Part shown: positions 11,103-23,117 of the stretch, piece after piece
How the letters are laid out: each line of letters begins with the position of its first letter
Numbering within the stretch: the stretch's first letter is position 1
NCBI GenBank assembly: GCA_900073065.1
Contig: FJOG01000031.1
Span: forward strand, 533,314 to 597,313
DNA: 64,000 nucleotides
Direction of reading: 5' to 3'
Origin: Phialocephala subalpina
Taxonomy: Eukaryota > Ascomycota > Leotiomycetes > Helotiales > Mollisiaceae
Notes under the pieces: model-generated
Told to the model about the DNA's origin: nothing
Seen by the model: only the letters and a program-made list of their open reading frames with translations
Database searches by the model: none
Made by a program: the position numbers and the translations under genes

Positions 11103-11755
11103 AGTCGTTGAGGAATTTCTAGAGCGCATAGTTACGAAGTACTTCCAATTGATCAAATCTTCTACCCATCTTCCTGTCTACAAATTGAAACTGTGAAACC
11201 AGTCTCCAACACACGCATATTACATTTCCTTCTTCTCCAAATCGATCAAGTCTTTTAATGATATTTTTTTGGTCTGAAAATTTTTTTTAAAAAAAAAATT
11301 CCGTCCTCTAAACATATCACATTTCCTTTCCTCTCCATGCTAAACGATCATAATCACTATGGCCAAGTGTGTTGCTGTTCGGATCCGAAAACAAGGAGAT
11401 CTCCATTCAAGTTTTTGCAGCAACTTTCAAGCCTTAATATCAAGGTTTCAGAGTGTTGCACATGAAGACAGGCTGAAAAGTCCAAGTTTTCGAGGATTGA
11501 ACCCCTTTCGGTTGCCGTTCTTACCCCACATGGGAATTGGGTTGGTATGTGGGGTAGGTTTCTAGCTAGAGAACCCTGAAACTTTACGCCATCCCCCCAG
11601 AATCCCCCTAAACTCACTGGCCCGTGCGCCGCACCATACTTGCCGTGTACATGATCAGACCCACACGCCGATTTTCCTCCCTCAATATGGGAAGATGTTG
11701 GTCTTATATTCACAGTTTTTGAACTCAGAACGACATCACGCAACATCTACGAATC
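11103..11755. other. Intergenic, no gene seen
   Basis: Between the two P450 genes. Contains an A/T homopolymer block near 11265-11300 (T7, T9 and A9 runs) and no ORF with recognisable protein features. It presumably holds the 3' end of the first P450 and the promoter of the second. Confidence 0.5.
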
Positions 11756-13629
11756 ATGACGGCGCATAATTTAAGCTTCGCCTTGCCGCCGATGGCTCAA
11801 ATCGGCGAGCAATATCTTGTTATTCTCGCCGCTGTTGCGCTTCTCTTTCCTTGCAGCATCCTCTCATATATTGTGTATCAACGTCGACTTTCTCCTTGTC
11901 TGGTATTCCGGGACCGCTTTGGGCCAGTGTCACTCCATATTGGAGGCTGAGCAGGGTTTTGACGGGTGATTGGCATATTGATATCGTCAAGTTGCACGAA
12001 AAATATGGTAAGATTGGAGACGACTGCAGCATTTAAATAATTGCTGACAACGAAAAGGCAATCTTGTTAGGATTTCCCCAAACGAGGTTGCGCTTAATAC
12101 CCCAAGCGCGGTGCAAACAATATACGGCCATACTGGACAGCCATGGGTAAAGGTGAGCTACTCAGTAGCCATGAAGGAGCAAGAATGGACTGACTGACTG
12201 TGATCTAGGGCGAATGGTACCAAGCATGGTGGCAGCCTGCGATGAACCATCCTTTTTTCGCCGAAACCAATCCAGCCATACACCGAGACCTTCGAAGACG
12301 AGTATCCAAAGCTTACAGCATGTCCTATATCCTTCAAATGGAGCATTTCATTGATCCTCTCGTTGACGACATCCGTTCCAAACTGACTGCGCTCTCTGGA
12401 CAATCGGTCGACATGTCGCAATGGACTCAGTACTTTGCATTCGACGCTGTCGGAGAGCTTGCTTTCGGGAAGGCATTTGGTTTCATTGAAAACCAATGTG
12501 ACTTTAACGGATTACTAGAGAGTGTCTACGTGTACATGACATCTACTGCTTCATTCGGCTTTATGCCTTCAAAGCTAATTCTGGAAAATGGAAATTTGTT
12601 CGGTGGATTGTCAACGGATCGTACCTAAAGCGCTTGAACAAGAAATTATATTGCGATCCAAGAATTCCATTCGAAAAGGTATGGTTATCGCTAGAATTAT
12701 GATGCTAGGGGCTGACAATACACTTCTCACAGATTGTGAGAGAGAAGCTCACGTTAAGTGGGGAGCCCGACCGCAGTGACCTGCTTCGCCATTTCCAATC
12801 CGCGAAGAATGCCGATGGGACTCCGATGTCACCTCAGGATGTATTCGGAGAATCCATGAACGTGGTTGGCGCGGGAGCAGACACTACGGCAATATCTGTC
12901 CGAGCAATTCTTCGATACGTTTGTTCAAACCCTCGGGTGCTTCAAAAATTGCAAGCTGAGATTAATAATGCCTCCGCAACTGGAGCATTGTCAGATTTGC
13001 CGAATTTCGCGGAAGGCAATGCGTTGCCATACTTTCAAGCTGTCATCAAAGAAGCTCTTCGTGTTTTTCCTGCTGGTACGTGTGAAAATGGCAGCCCTTG
13101 ATTTCCTCACTGACATCATTGCGCCGTAGTTGGTTATCAACTTCCGCGAGTAGTCCCTAGTGGCGGGACCGAGATAGAGGGAAAGTTCCTCCCAGCAAAT
13201 GTAAGCTTTCGCTATTGAAGACAAACGGGTTGCAATCTAATAATCACAGGCAACTGTCAGCGTAAACGGATGGGCTCTTCACAGAAACAAGTCAATCTTT
13301 GGCGAAGATGCGGATGAATTTCGACCAGAACGGTGGTTGGAAGGATATACGAAATTGATGGAGAGTTGTTACGCATCATTTGGCTTTGGCAGTAGAACAT
13401 GCATTGGGAAGAATATGGCATTGATGGAGATTAACAAGGTAGAACCTCCATCCTTGTTGCTTTAGTTTGACTAATGTGAGGGGCAACCTAGCTCGTTCCT
13501 ATGCTTTTCCGTGACTTCGATTTCACAATTTCCAACGCAGAATATCCGTGGGAGGTTATCACGTCGTGGTTTTCTTATCAGTCTCATTTCTATTGCAGAT
13601 TGACACCTCGGAAGAGAACTGAGAACTAG
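11756..13629 (+). pseudogene. Pisatin-demethylase-like cytochrome P450, frameshifted
   Basis: Family-typical blocks in order: membrane anchor, GIPGPLWASVTPYWRL, YGNLVRISPNEVALNTP, I-helix GAGADTTAIS, KEALRVFPA, FRPERW, and haem loop FGFGSRTCIGKNMALMEINK, ending in a SYQSHFYCRLTPRK-type tail as in pisatin-demethylase relatives. Introns at 12008-12057, 12153-12208, 12679-12732, 13076-13129, 13201-13249 and 13439-13491 have good borders. The reading frame breaks near 11895 (between YQRRL and SGIPGP) and again near 12600 (between ILENGN and QRIVPKALEQEI), each explained by one- or two-base losses. It is probably non-functional unless these are assembly errors. Substrate is not inferable. Confidence 0.75.
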
Positions 13630-14340
13630 ACATCTTGAGCAGAGGATCTAGCAGAATCGAGGAAGACAGGATGTTGAAGAACATATATTCTGCAATTAAA
13701 TTACTAGTATCATCAAATAGCGTCCAAGTGTCAGTGAATGAAATTGATCCTGCTAAAAGTATCCTCTGCTTTTGATTTTAATCGTCCTTTATATTTCGAG
13801 ACATCTCCAAACTCAATGAAATAGAACACTAGCATGTGAGAGAGCGTCCCCCAAAGCCAATGCAACAGAAGGCTGCCCTGTGGGAGTTCATCAGAGACAA
13901 TTGTGGAAGAGAGTGGGCGTAAAGACCGGTCTAGATTTTGGTACACGTGGCCTACTCTCGGCAACGATTTTAATGATGCATTTCAGCAAGTGGAGTTGAA
14001 ATTGCGGGCGTTCAGTAACCCCACATCGCGGTATGTCCCTTACTCCAAACTACGAGGGTGTTCTGACCGCAAATATCGGCTCTCCGCTTCCCTTGTTCAA
14101 ACTGGGGTATGCTTGGGGTACGAACTAACCCCGCCATTCGGCACCCCCAAGTTCAGAATTCTGAAGACATAAATATAGAAATATCTACTCCAGACCTCAG
14201 ACACTGTAGCGTCAGCACATCCTTCCATATTCAAGCTCTTCCGGGATCCGACCTCCCAATCTCAAGATTCTTTGTCCTTCCTCAACTATAGCGGCATTTG
14301 TTTTCAAACCAGCGACAAAGCCTGAGGATTATCCGCAAAT
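13630..14340. other. Intergenic, no gene seen
   Basis: Short open frames here show no domain. This is the 3' flank of the P450 and the promoter of the MFS gene. No repeats or hairpins stand out. Confidence 0.5.
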
Positions 14341-16236
14341 ATGGTTTGGGGAATCCTCGAGACGCAGCAACTAGAACACGTTCCAGGTACATTTCTCCTT
14401 GAGGATGATGCGCTCGGAGGTACATCTGTCTCATCGGCGTTGAAGCGGGGCACGGGACGAAACGCTCACACAATCCTCGTCCCGCAGCCCTCCAATGACG
14501 AGAATGAACCTCTACGATGGCCAATCTATCAACGAGAATTGCTTCTTCTGTTATTACTTTACTGCGTGATCTTGTGTGTTGGAGCGTACGACTAGACCAT
14601 CTCCAATTTCATTATTCCATATCACTGACTACCCTATAGTATCGGTCCACTTCTATCGGCATCCGCCCTTGTATTGGCCAAGCAATTTGGCATTGACTTC
14701 ACCCAAGTTACACTCCTTACGGGTTATCAACTTGTAGCTGTCGGAGCTGTGAGTATTGGCCTCTTGTACAACCTATGTCGTATGAGGTTTACTGATTTGA
14801 ATCCACAGGTTGGCGTTTTCATCTCAGTAGTCTCTCACAAATATGGAAAGCGTCCAGGTTTCATCTTCTCAATCGTATGTGCTTTTGTGGGCACTCTTTG
14901 GGGAGGCCTTGCCAAGTCTTATGGCTCGCTGGTTGGTGCGAGAGTTGTACAAGGACTGGGTGTTGCGGTGTGGGAATCAGGTAAGTTTTAATAACATAAT
15001 CAGAGTACAAGTACTGAAAAGAAGATAGTCATATATGCAGTCGTCGGTGATCTTTACTACGTTCACGAACGCGGTTCACGTATCGCTCTTCTTGGGTTCT
15101 GCATTTCCGCAATTGCAAACCTTCCAGGTGTTTTATCTGGATTGATCACCGACAAGCTGGGTTGGAGATGGATGTTCTGGATGCTTCTGATCTTCTTGGG
15201 CATTGCACTTGTGTTGATATTGCTCTTTGGCTGGGAGACAGCATTCAACCGAGCAGATATTTATAATACTGATACGACCTCCGCAACTGTAAGTTTCTTC
15301 TATTCGCTGCGCAATGTCTTGCTGACCCACATAGGACGTCAATCTCATCAACATAATTAAAGGCGATGCATCACACGTCGAGAACTCAGGAAGCGAGAAG
15401 CCTTCCGCCGAACGAGAACTCATCACACGAAAGCCCTTCATAAAGCGTCTTGGCGTGTTCGGAGAAACATATTCACCGGATAACGTCTTCTTTATGATTC
15501 TTCGACCCTTCGCGATCCTTGTCAATCCAGCAGTAGTTTGGGCCACATTGTTGTTCTCAATCAATATAGCCTGGTTGGTGGTTATGAACTTCGTCAGCTC
15601 ACAACTCTTTTCGTCGCCTCCATATCTTTTGAACCCAACACATATCGGATACATGAATGCAGGCCCCATTATCGGAGGTACAATTGGTGCAATCATTGCG
15701 GGAATGATATCTGATCCTATCGCCACGGCTCTCGCAAAGCGCAACCATGGTGTTTATGAGCCGGAGTTCCGTCTCCTGCTTCTGATCCCTATGGTTATTT
15801 GCCAATGTGTCGGTCTATTCTTGTTTGGTGTCTATACTGAAAGAGGAGCTTCGCCGGCGCTCATTTGTGTATTCTGGGGGATCGCAGTCATGGGTTTTCA
15901 ATTCATGTCTACTTGTGTCGGGACCTATATGATTGATGGTTACCGAACAATATCCGTGGAGGTGTTCATTATTGGAATGGTAACCAAGAATTTCACTTTC
16001 TTTGGGTTATCATGTAAGTCCAAGCCTTCTCCGTAAACATGGGTCATTGGCTAATATTGTCAGATGGTGTGAATGATTGGGTTGCAGCTTGGGGACCAAA
16101 GCGTATGTTCTACCTTGTTGGTGGGGTTGAAATCGCCCTCTTCGTTGGTTCAATCCCAATATGGATCTTCGGAAAGAAGCTAAGGGCATTTTTCCATACT
16201 AAGCATCTCAGTTTGGACTCAAGAAGCAGGGGTTAA
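14341..16236 (+). CDS. MFS drug/solute transporter
   Basis: Six exons: 14341-14585, 14640-14748, 14809-14980, 15029-15288, 15335-16013 and 16064-16236, all GT-AG and in phase, giving an intact protein of about 545 residues. The first transmembrane segment follows a polar N-terminus at RELLLLLLLYCVILCVGA. Family marks are HKYGKRPGFIFS (loop 2-3 motif), RVVQGLGVAVWESV, SGLITDKLGWRWMFWM after segment 5, a long central hydrophilic loop (about residues 255-300), and six more helices with GYMNAGPIIGGTIGAIIAG. The layout matches the fungal DHA1/HOL1-like major facilitator group, which exports drugs, toxins or organic ions at the plasma membrane. Next to two P450s and an esterase it is a plausible efflux partner for their products. 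Confidence 0.85.
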
Positions 16237-16490
16237 AATTCTGAAGGAGGTAATATGAAATGAATGCTACCGAATGGGAAAATACATCGACACAAAAACG
16301 TGTTAAAATTCCAATGAATATGAGTAAGGAGAATTTGGTAGGCAAGAGAAGAATACTTTTAACTTTGTCCTCCAGTTTTATTCCAATTCACAAGTGATAT
16401 AATATTTGCCATTTTTATATGTATAAGAAAGAAAGAAAGAATATTGGTTTGAAAGTATTCATTATACTTATATATAAGAATACTCTTGTA

Positions 16491-16523
16491 AATACGGGTT
16501 ATACCTAAACTAATACCCGTATT
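16491..16523. repeat. Short inverted repeat (9-bp stem)
   Basis: AATACGGGT at 16491-16499 pairs with ACCCGTATT at 16515-16523 across a 15-nt loop, downstream of the MFS stop. It could form a weak RNA hairpin; no role shown. Confidence 0.4.
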
Positions 16524-16699
16524 CCCTCCAATTCTACTAGATTCACTACCCTAACTAAATTTATCTCGGTCTATTGTGGCAGGGCTACATGAGTTTCTTA
16601 AAAACCTCTCTTGTATAGGTAGTTTTGAGGGTAGTGCCAGTCACGTGCTCTCCGGTACATAAAGAGCCTGTTGTAGCCTGAGGCCTACGCGTCACTGGT

Positions 16700-16820
16700 G
16701 GCGCGGAAGGCCCTGGAAGGGCCTGGAGAGCCTATTACCACAGGGTAACGTAAGCTGTGGAAGGCCCTAGAAGGCCCTGGGAGGGCCTATTGCCACAGGC
16801 CCTACAGGGCCCTGAGGCCT
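16700..16820. repeat. GGCCCT-rich imperfect direct repeat
   Basis: Two related units of about 43 bp (about 16702-16744 and 16755-16798), each of the form GGAAGGCCCT...GGGCCTGG...GCCTATT(A/G)CCACAG, followed by further AGGCCC/GGGCCT palindromes. Very GC-rich compared with the AT-rich flanks. Confidence 0.5.
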
Positions 16821-16991
16821 ATAAATTCAGCGTACCTGTACACTGTAGAGTTAGAATAGACAGTCTTTTATAGCACACCTTAATTTATCACGTGCACACT
16901 AGTCTAAATTTATCCGCAACAGAGCCTTCCACTCTCCGATAACAATCAAGCATCCTTTTGCCCATTCCATTTTACAGGCTTATTCTACGTA

Positions 16992-17147
16992 CTGTGGTCT
17001 TTGGATAAATAATTACACCCCGAGGGTTTTGAACTCAGCCTCACCAAGGGTAGAGAGCCAATACGAAAGACAGAACTGGCTTAATTGTGGGGTCGAACGT
17101 GCTAGAAGCAAATGCCAGGGGTGTAATTATTTATCCAAAGACCACAG
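16992..17147. mobile_element. Tc1/mariner-type MITE, 156 bp, perfect 30-bp TIRs
   Basis: Begins CTGTGGTCTTTGGATAAATA; its first 30 bases (16992-17021) are the exact reverse complement of the last 30 (17118-17147). It is flanked on both sides by TA (16990-16991 and 17148-17149), the target duplication of Tc1/mariner elements. The interior of 96 bp has no ORF. Perfect TIRs and absence of RIP-type decay suggest a fairly recent insertion mobilised in trans. Confidence 0.85.
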
Positions 17148-17343
17148 TATGACTGATTACTCTGTGCGACGATTACTGAATTAGTCTAGCTCACTGGCTG
17201 AGACGAAGTGACCTACAGTTGGGCTTTCTAACTCTGAGACCATTGCCCTTCTACAGTATCCTTTGAGCGAACGCGAAAAAGATACATAAGTATTCGTAGT
17301 TTCAAGGTCAAATCGATCCCACGTTGTATCCTTCGAGGGAGGG

Positions 17344-17745
17344 TTATCGCTGAATCAAAGGGATCCAAAATAGCGAGATGACTCCAAGTGCACCCATAAA
17401 CGGAACAGAGGCGTTCTGAAGATCGTCAGTGTGACCCCACCAAAACAGCCACAGAAACCAGAAAAGTAAAGGGGTAATTAAAATCAGGAAATGGTAGGTT
17501 GCGACCCTGAGAAAAGATATTTCTTCTCTTCCATGTAGACCCCAAAATATTTCTTGGGCATCTCCACCTTCTTCCAACGTATAGTTCCTCTTTGGAATTC
17601 GGTCTAGAGCTTCGTGTGAGCGCTTGCGTGGCCTCCTGCATTGACGGATGCCAATAATGCAGAGAAATTTGTCAGATGCCCACTGAAGAGAATGGAATTC
17701 TTGTCTGCGATCACGTTTAGCTCTGGGGACCCTAAGGTCTCCCAT
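17344..17745 (-). CDS. Small hypothetical membrane protein
   Basis: 133 residues, not recognised. The N-terminal 80 residues are polar and basic (RAKRDRRQ, RRPRKRSHE). They are followed by two hydrophobic stretches, YHFLILITPLLFWFLWLFWW and the C-terminal segment MGALGVISLFWIPLI, separated by GHTDDLQNASVPF. It could be the C-terminal part of a larger fungal membrane protein whose 5' part is missing, or a short gene of its own. No splice partner upstream was found. Neighbours are a MITE and AT-rich DNA, so a relic is possible. Confidence 0.4.
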   Translation of the reverse strand: MGDLRVPRAKRDRRQEFHSLQWASDKFLCIIGIRQCRRPRKRSHEALDRIPKRNYTLEEGGDAQEIFWGLHGREEISFLRVATYHFLILITPLLFWFLWLFWWGHTDDLQNASVPFMGALGVISLFWIPLIQR

Positions 17746-17849
17746 ATCGCCCCTTAGTACATCTTAGACGTCTGTGGGCCTCTACTTAAGGAGAAACGAG
17801 ACATAACATTATCATTCATCCACGTTTCTGTGGAGAGTAAGTAATTTCT

Positions 17850-18768
17850 TCTTTTACATAACTCGAATTATTAATCTCACTAATAGTTTAATTTCCTATA
17901 ATCGCCATCAAATAACCTCAAGGTCACGAAGCATTAAGCCTTAATAGAGTATAGCAAAGCTATTATCACCTATTTCTTATTCGGTTTAAATGTCTTCGCT
18001 TTATTTCTTACGGACTAAAGCAAATATATTAAAGTATTAAAGGGTTTACACGGTTTTTACGTTTATACCACGGAATACTAAAGGGAGTATCTGCTTTCTC
18101 ATGCGGCCGGCCTTAGTACCGCGAATAATAAATCGGATCTATTAGTTCTCGCGAAAAATCTGGCGCAAAAACTAAACCAAATATTTAAATTTACTCCTAG
18201 CGAGGAGTTCAAAAGTAATATAATGCCTTTAGATAACCGATTAGAACTATTAAGCCTATATCCTTTCCTTTAAAAGCAAATTAAGATTATATACAAGGCC
18301 AAGTCGTTAAATAAGTTGGAATTAGAATTATATCGTAAAAATGATTAATTATATTAACGCGTTTAAAATTATAATTAATAATATATACTCAAAACCAAAT
18401 GTAATCTTTTCCGCCAAAAATTATACCCAAGTTTTAAACGGAATATTGGCCATATTATTATCTTACCAAAAAATACTTAAGTTTCTCTTCCGTCAAAATA
18501 ATTATCTAAGAGTTACTGCTAAGGAGTTGGAATTTTTAAGAGCCAATTTCGGACTTCCGTATATACTTATCAACTTAGCTCCTGCCCTCGCACTATAATA
18601 GGGTTCGAGTCCAAAGAGCTTCTCCGGGAACACAAGGATTTTTACGCGCGACGAATCGCTTACACGTTTCTCGACTGCAAATATCCCCCCTTTATCTTAG
18701 TTTAAGCCCTAAAGAATCATGTCAATAAGTATTATAACCCGAATCTTACTCCAAAATCGTTCTGGAAA
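17850..18768. other. AT-rich, RIP-eroded stretch
   Basis: Strong enrichment of TAA/TTA and TpA steps. A frame at 18341-18598 (RQNNYLRVTAKELEFLRANFGL) and the following GFESKELLREHKDFYARRIA suggest an old protein-coding mobile element, but I do not recognise the family. Stops interrupt every frame. Confidence 0.35.
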
Positions 18769-19019
18769 ATGGGCTATCTTCTAATAAAGACCACGGCAAT
18801 ACATCTCAAGAAAAGAGCCAACTTAGATGCAAGTATTATAAACTCTTTTAATGCTATGAATTGGACACTTAACAGCTCGTTGGATCTCTCAAGACTAGTG
18901 CCGGGGTATAGCCCGAGTGGCAATCAGAACACATTATTAGATGGGCGGCGGTTTTCTGTCCCCGATGTAAATGCTGCTGCCAGTTTCGACAGCAGGACTT
19001 CCACAGCTGGCGAAGATTC

Positions 19020-19873
19020 GTCGGGATTGAGCAATGCTTTCGAGCAGGGGCCAGGAGGTGATGTCGCTGCTCCGTAACCAGCGCGGCGCCGAAGTCCAGA
19101 TCACTGAAGAGGTAGTCATAGCAGCAGCTGGAAACGCGAGCAGTGGCCAGAAGGTGATAGCGCTGCTCCTTGACCAACGCGGCGCCGAAGTCAAGATCAC
19201 AGAAGAGGTGCTTAAAGAGGCAGCTTCCAACGAGTCTATAAGTTATAAGGTAGTTTAACTCCTCTATCATACTGTTGGTATCAAGGTTACTGTTGGGGTG
19301 ATTGAGGCAACTGCTACTAGTGGTCAGGAACAAGTCCTTGGTCTCCTCGATCAATGGAATTGCATTAGCGGTGACAAAGAGCGATGGCTTAATATCTCAC
19401 GCCTCTATAATGCCGCCAAAAATGGAGATGCCATAACTGTTCGTCAACTTGTCGCTGACGGTATTCCTCTAGACAAGCGAAATATCCGCGGGGTGACCCC
19501 TTTGTGGAGGGCGTCAGAGTCTGGGCACAAAGAAGCGGTTGAGGTTCTTCTTGCAACGAGTGTTGTCGATGTGAATGTGCAGAGCACAGCTGGACAGACT
19601 CCATTGTTCTGGGCTGCAGCGCATGGTTACTCCAAAGTGGTACGGTTGCTCCTGGACCATGGTGCTAAACTGGACTACACAGACAAGGATGGCAGATCAC
19701 TACTCTCCATCGCTCAGTTTTACAGTCAGGCCACTGTAATAGCCATACTTAACGAAACCGAACATAGGGAATGTTATACATCTAGGATAAAGGAAACATC
19801 CCCGGCGCATCCATATCCTGGATCCCACTCCACACTAAAACAGAAAGACGCAGCTACTGCAACTGTGGTTTAA
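19020..19873 (+). pseudogene. NACHT/ankyrin repeat protein, C-terminal remnant
   Basis: From about 19034 the frame reads repeated units of roughly 34 residues. The core is GQKVIALLLDQRGAEVKITEEV followed by an AA(G/S)N segment, seen at least twice plus a degraded third copy. Such units occur near the C-terminus of fungal NACHT/NLR-type proteins. A TAA at about 19256 interrupts the third unit (YKVV|LLYHTVGIKV). After it come three ankyrin repeats: TPLWRASESGHKEAVEVLLAT, TPLFWAAAHGYSKVVRLLLD and SLLSIAQFYSQATVIAILNE, with a stop at 19873. No nucleotide-binding domain lies upstream, where the DNA is RIP-like, so only the tail of a fungal non-self-recognition type gene survives. The TAA would be CAA or GAA in a working copy. 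Confidence 0.7.
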
Positions 19874-20009
19874 CCCCACTCTGCCGGACTAAGATTATCT
19901 CCTTCCGAAGACCCTCAAAGACCCAATAAGCAATATCTAAGTTATACGAAACTTGCCTAACTCCCACCTTCTTTATATACTCTATAAAGATTACTCGAAA
20001 TTAACACTA

Positions 20010-20640
20010 AAACTACACGTTCCGATTATTTTTAATATATCCCCATGTATACTCGAGATTACGCCATATTAACACCTCTATTATAAGCAAAGGCAATCGT
20101 TTTTTTCCTTTGCTTATCCCTTCTAAGTTCTGCTTGTCCACCCAGACCAGTGGCAGCCCTGGCTGCTTGGGCTCCTTAGTCTCCTTAGTCTCATCGGAGG
20201 CGGAGTTGGAGGATTCGGAGGCGGCATCATCGTCAGACTCCAAATACTCGGCATCTGGGTGATCGGGAGGCAAGGTGGACTCGAGATTATCGATATCTGG
20301 GGAAGGGGAGGTAGGGTCGGAAAGCGAGGGCATAGTTATCACACGCATAGTCTTGCTATTGCCGTGCTCCCGCTTCTTCTTCTAGGGCATTATTGCCCTC
20401 TTCTTTTGGATCTTATCGTTTTACTCTTTGTATACCAACGAGAGATTACCCACGTATAAAGCTCTACGCTTTGTAACTCCTTTTGAATTAATTACTAGCT
20501 CGAGAATTATCTTACGGATTTCTCCTGGGAAAACGTTAAATCTATTGACCGTTAGTTTAGACTAGGCGGACTAGCTAGACTTAGAGGTCGACATTTAAAG
20601 AGCTAATAAATACTAAGATAGTTTTTGAAGTAAGATAGCG
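20010..20640 (-). other. Acidic low-complexity ORF, probable mobile-element remnant
   Basis: On the minus strand, 20348-20013 encodes 111 residues with a Ser/Asp/Glu-rich centre (ESDDDAASESSNSASDETKE). Frame-compatible sequence lies upstream to about 20600, interrupted by TAG/TAA. The setting is AT-rich with many stops. No domain is recognised; a RIP-mutated transposon protein is the simplest reading. Confidence 0.3.
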
Positions 20641-21215
20641 TTTGTTTAAATAGCTAAAAAGTTAAGGAAAAAGAAAAAGAAGCAAAATGAGGGGTATTTG
20701 CTCCTTTTAACCCCTTAGCTCATATCTTAGAATATTCGCAAAAATTACGTAGATCGGGGTATACTACGGGGTTATTATTTGCTTTTCTGGATAACGGCAG
20801 GAAAATGAATCTTTAAGATGAGCTCGTGTAACTAAGAATATGGTTTTGGGGTCGGAGTTAAAGTGCTTCCCCGAAGAAGAGAGTAACTCTCGTGTTGCTT
20901 GACTAATAGTGGCGTAAGTAAAAGAGGTGCTACTTAGAGACTGCCAGCCATCGGCGGTTGGATCGCAATCATCGCATCCGAAAAGACATGAGGGGAGTAA
21001 GTTGGGCCCGATTCCACTATAAGTCTACTGTCCTCAAAAGGTTTTCGCTATCGACTCATAATAACGTCGATCCGTCTGCTACTGGTAGTGAAGATGCACA
21101 GTTGCGCGACTTGTAAATCACCATTCTCCAGATATGATGCCAGTCCGCCTCTTCGCTAAGTGTTGTTATTTACCTTAGGCACTCAGGCCATTATCCAAGA
21201 AGAATCTAGCTTCAC

Positions 21216-22345
21216 ATGATAAAGGTACTTCCGTTCCGAAAGAGAAGCAGCCTGCACGCACAGACCACAAAGCTAAGGAAGCGCAATGTGGTAGAGCAGC
21301 ACAAAGATCATTTCCATCACAAGCAACTCACCGATTCAATGGATACGGAGAAGACTTGCAGGATTTTGAGGGCTCTTTTAGTCGCGCGTTTGTTCGAATC
21401 AAAATCAGTAGCAGAGGCTACTTTCCCAACGCTCTTCTCAACCAGAGAGTTTGGAACTGACAGCCAGGAGGAGAGTGTCGAGTGCGAGTGTAGACAGGGA
21501 GATGGAGAAAACGCAGATGCGCCTCTTTTCTCGGATGTTCTCCTTTCTGCTAATACTCCTCTGCCCGATGGCGCTATCCCACAAAGTACCCTGAGGGTCA
21601 GACAGCATCGCATTGACCAAAGGTCTGGGCGCATTAGGAAGCCCTACTCGAGCTACGACAAACCCCACAGAGATCATACTTCAAATGGAGAATGGAAAGA
21701 AAGCTATGCCCAAAGACCTCTTCCACTAAGGCATGGACATAAGTACCCCTAATATTCAGTTAACGCTAATCAGGATCTACTTTCGCAGAGAGAAAAGGCT
21801 TAAAGCGGACCCGCGATTGCGATACTATGCCAACAAACCCTACGTACCTCCCTTTCAAGCTCCAGCACATAATCATTTCCTAGACTCAATAACTGCTAGA
21901 AGAATGTTGCTACGACTTTGCTGAGAGGTGGTTATCGTTCATGCTGGAAGCCAATAGCTGGGATGCGCCTAAGGCGGTCGAATTGACGAACTAGTGGAAG
22001 ATCCTCTCGAAGTATCATGTCCCCGCAGCAGCCATTGATTTACGTCGAGGCCAGTCTCTAGCTGTCCTCTTTAAGCGTGTTAAGTGCATCCGGCACGGCG
22101 CTGTTCATCGTCGTCCACAAATATCTGTCAAGCAGCTAGAGGAAATGGTTCGAGACGCCTGGCTACTTTCTTTCGCGGTACGAGACGACTTACGAGCCGC
22201 ACAGCTTCTACACTGGCATAAGGAGTTGGGAGGTTTAGTTACACACGTGCAAGTGAGAGCGAGCTTCCAAAGGGAGGCCGCAGAAGCTGAGCTCCGGGAC
22301 GTATACAAAGCAAAGGTTGAGATAAGAGGAGAGACTAGCTGAACT
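21216..22345 (+). other. Unrecognised ORF group with stops
   Basis: Three consecutive open frames (21216-21752, 21733-21924 and 22145-22342) have normal, non-AT-rich composition. Charged, helix-prone content occurs in the last (QREAAEAELRDVYKAKVEIRG) and a basic stretch at the start (KVLPFRKRSSLHAQTTKLRKRN). They are separated by stops and show no splice borders that join them convincingly. I do not recognise a family. It may be a decayed gene or element. Confidence 0.25.
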
Positions 22346-23117
22346 CGATTCAAAGGTAAGCCAGTTGACCTAGTCTTTAAAATCAGGGGCCGAGACCTAT
22401 TGGCCGATCGAGACCGAGGCGTTGCGGCCACTGAAAGAAGCGCTCAGCAGCCCAGCACGGGCCAAGGTTCTCCCTGTCATTGCTCAGGACCAAACCTAGC
22501 AGTCGACCCACAACGACCGGGGCATAATGATTGACCTGAAATACGCGGGAACTCCCAAAACGCTCACCACTTGAAAGGTATTGTTCTGTATTAGTTGATG
22601 GTAGTGGCGGCGATGGTTTTAATCGAGAGTTAAGATTCAGCGTCAAAACACCTTCGAACTTGCGAGCTCAAGCCGGAGTCGAAGATCGAAACAACGTCAT
22701 GAAGAGCTGATCAAAGTATCCCAGCTGAAGCCAACGGTTGAGAAGGCTAGTATCTTCCAGTGTCTATCTTTTAAATACTAATCAAAGTCGAGAAAGATAT
22801 CACATTCACGAACACGACCACTCCGTCCATAAGTCAGCCACTTTACCTCCTCTTCCACGAACGCATCACGCAAGCCTGAGCAGATTCGACGTGTGCCTAA
22901 CCTCTATCCCACTCCGGCTTTCTCTCCCAACCAAGCCCTCCAGCTTTGCAGAGGCACCATTCGATCATTGGATCAGTTTTGTGTGTTAACACAGCCCAAA
23001 TAACGAGGCGGACTGAGCCAATACACATGCAAATCTATATCCTACTTGTACCAGCGCAGTTCAAGAGCAGAGACTTGGCTATATACACAACAGGATTGAT
23101 TGATACTGCAGACACTA
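22346..23117. other. Intergenic, no gene seen
   Basis: No frame with domain-like content. The downstream half of the HET gene fragment at 23118 would be expected here but is absent. Confidence 0.45.

Noticed and set aside
18590..18625. tRNA gene, from a GGGTTCGAGTCC-like T-arm
   Set aside because: No matching acceptor stem, D-arm or anticodon arm could be folded around it.
18869..19354. 161-residue minus-strand ORF
   Set aside because: Antisense shadow of the ankyrin/NACHT repeats; its own repeats mirror the sense-strand units.
21216..22345. Starship captain (DUF3435 tyrosine recombinase)
   Set aside because: Charged helical text was suggestive, but no Arg-His-Tyr recombinase blocks were found and there is no cargo boundary.
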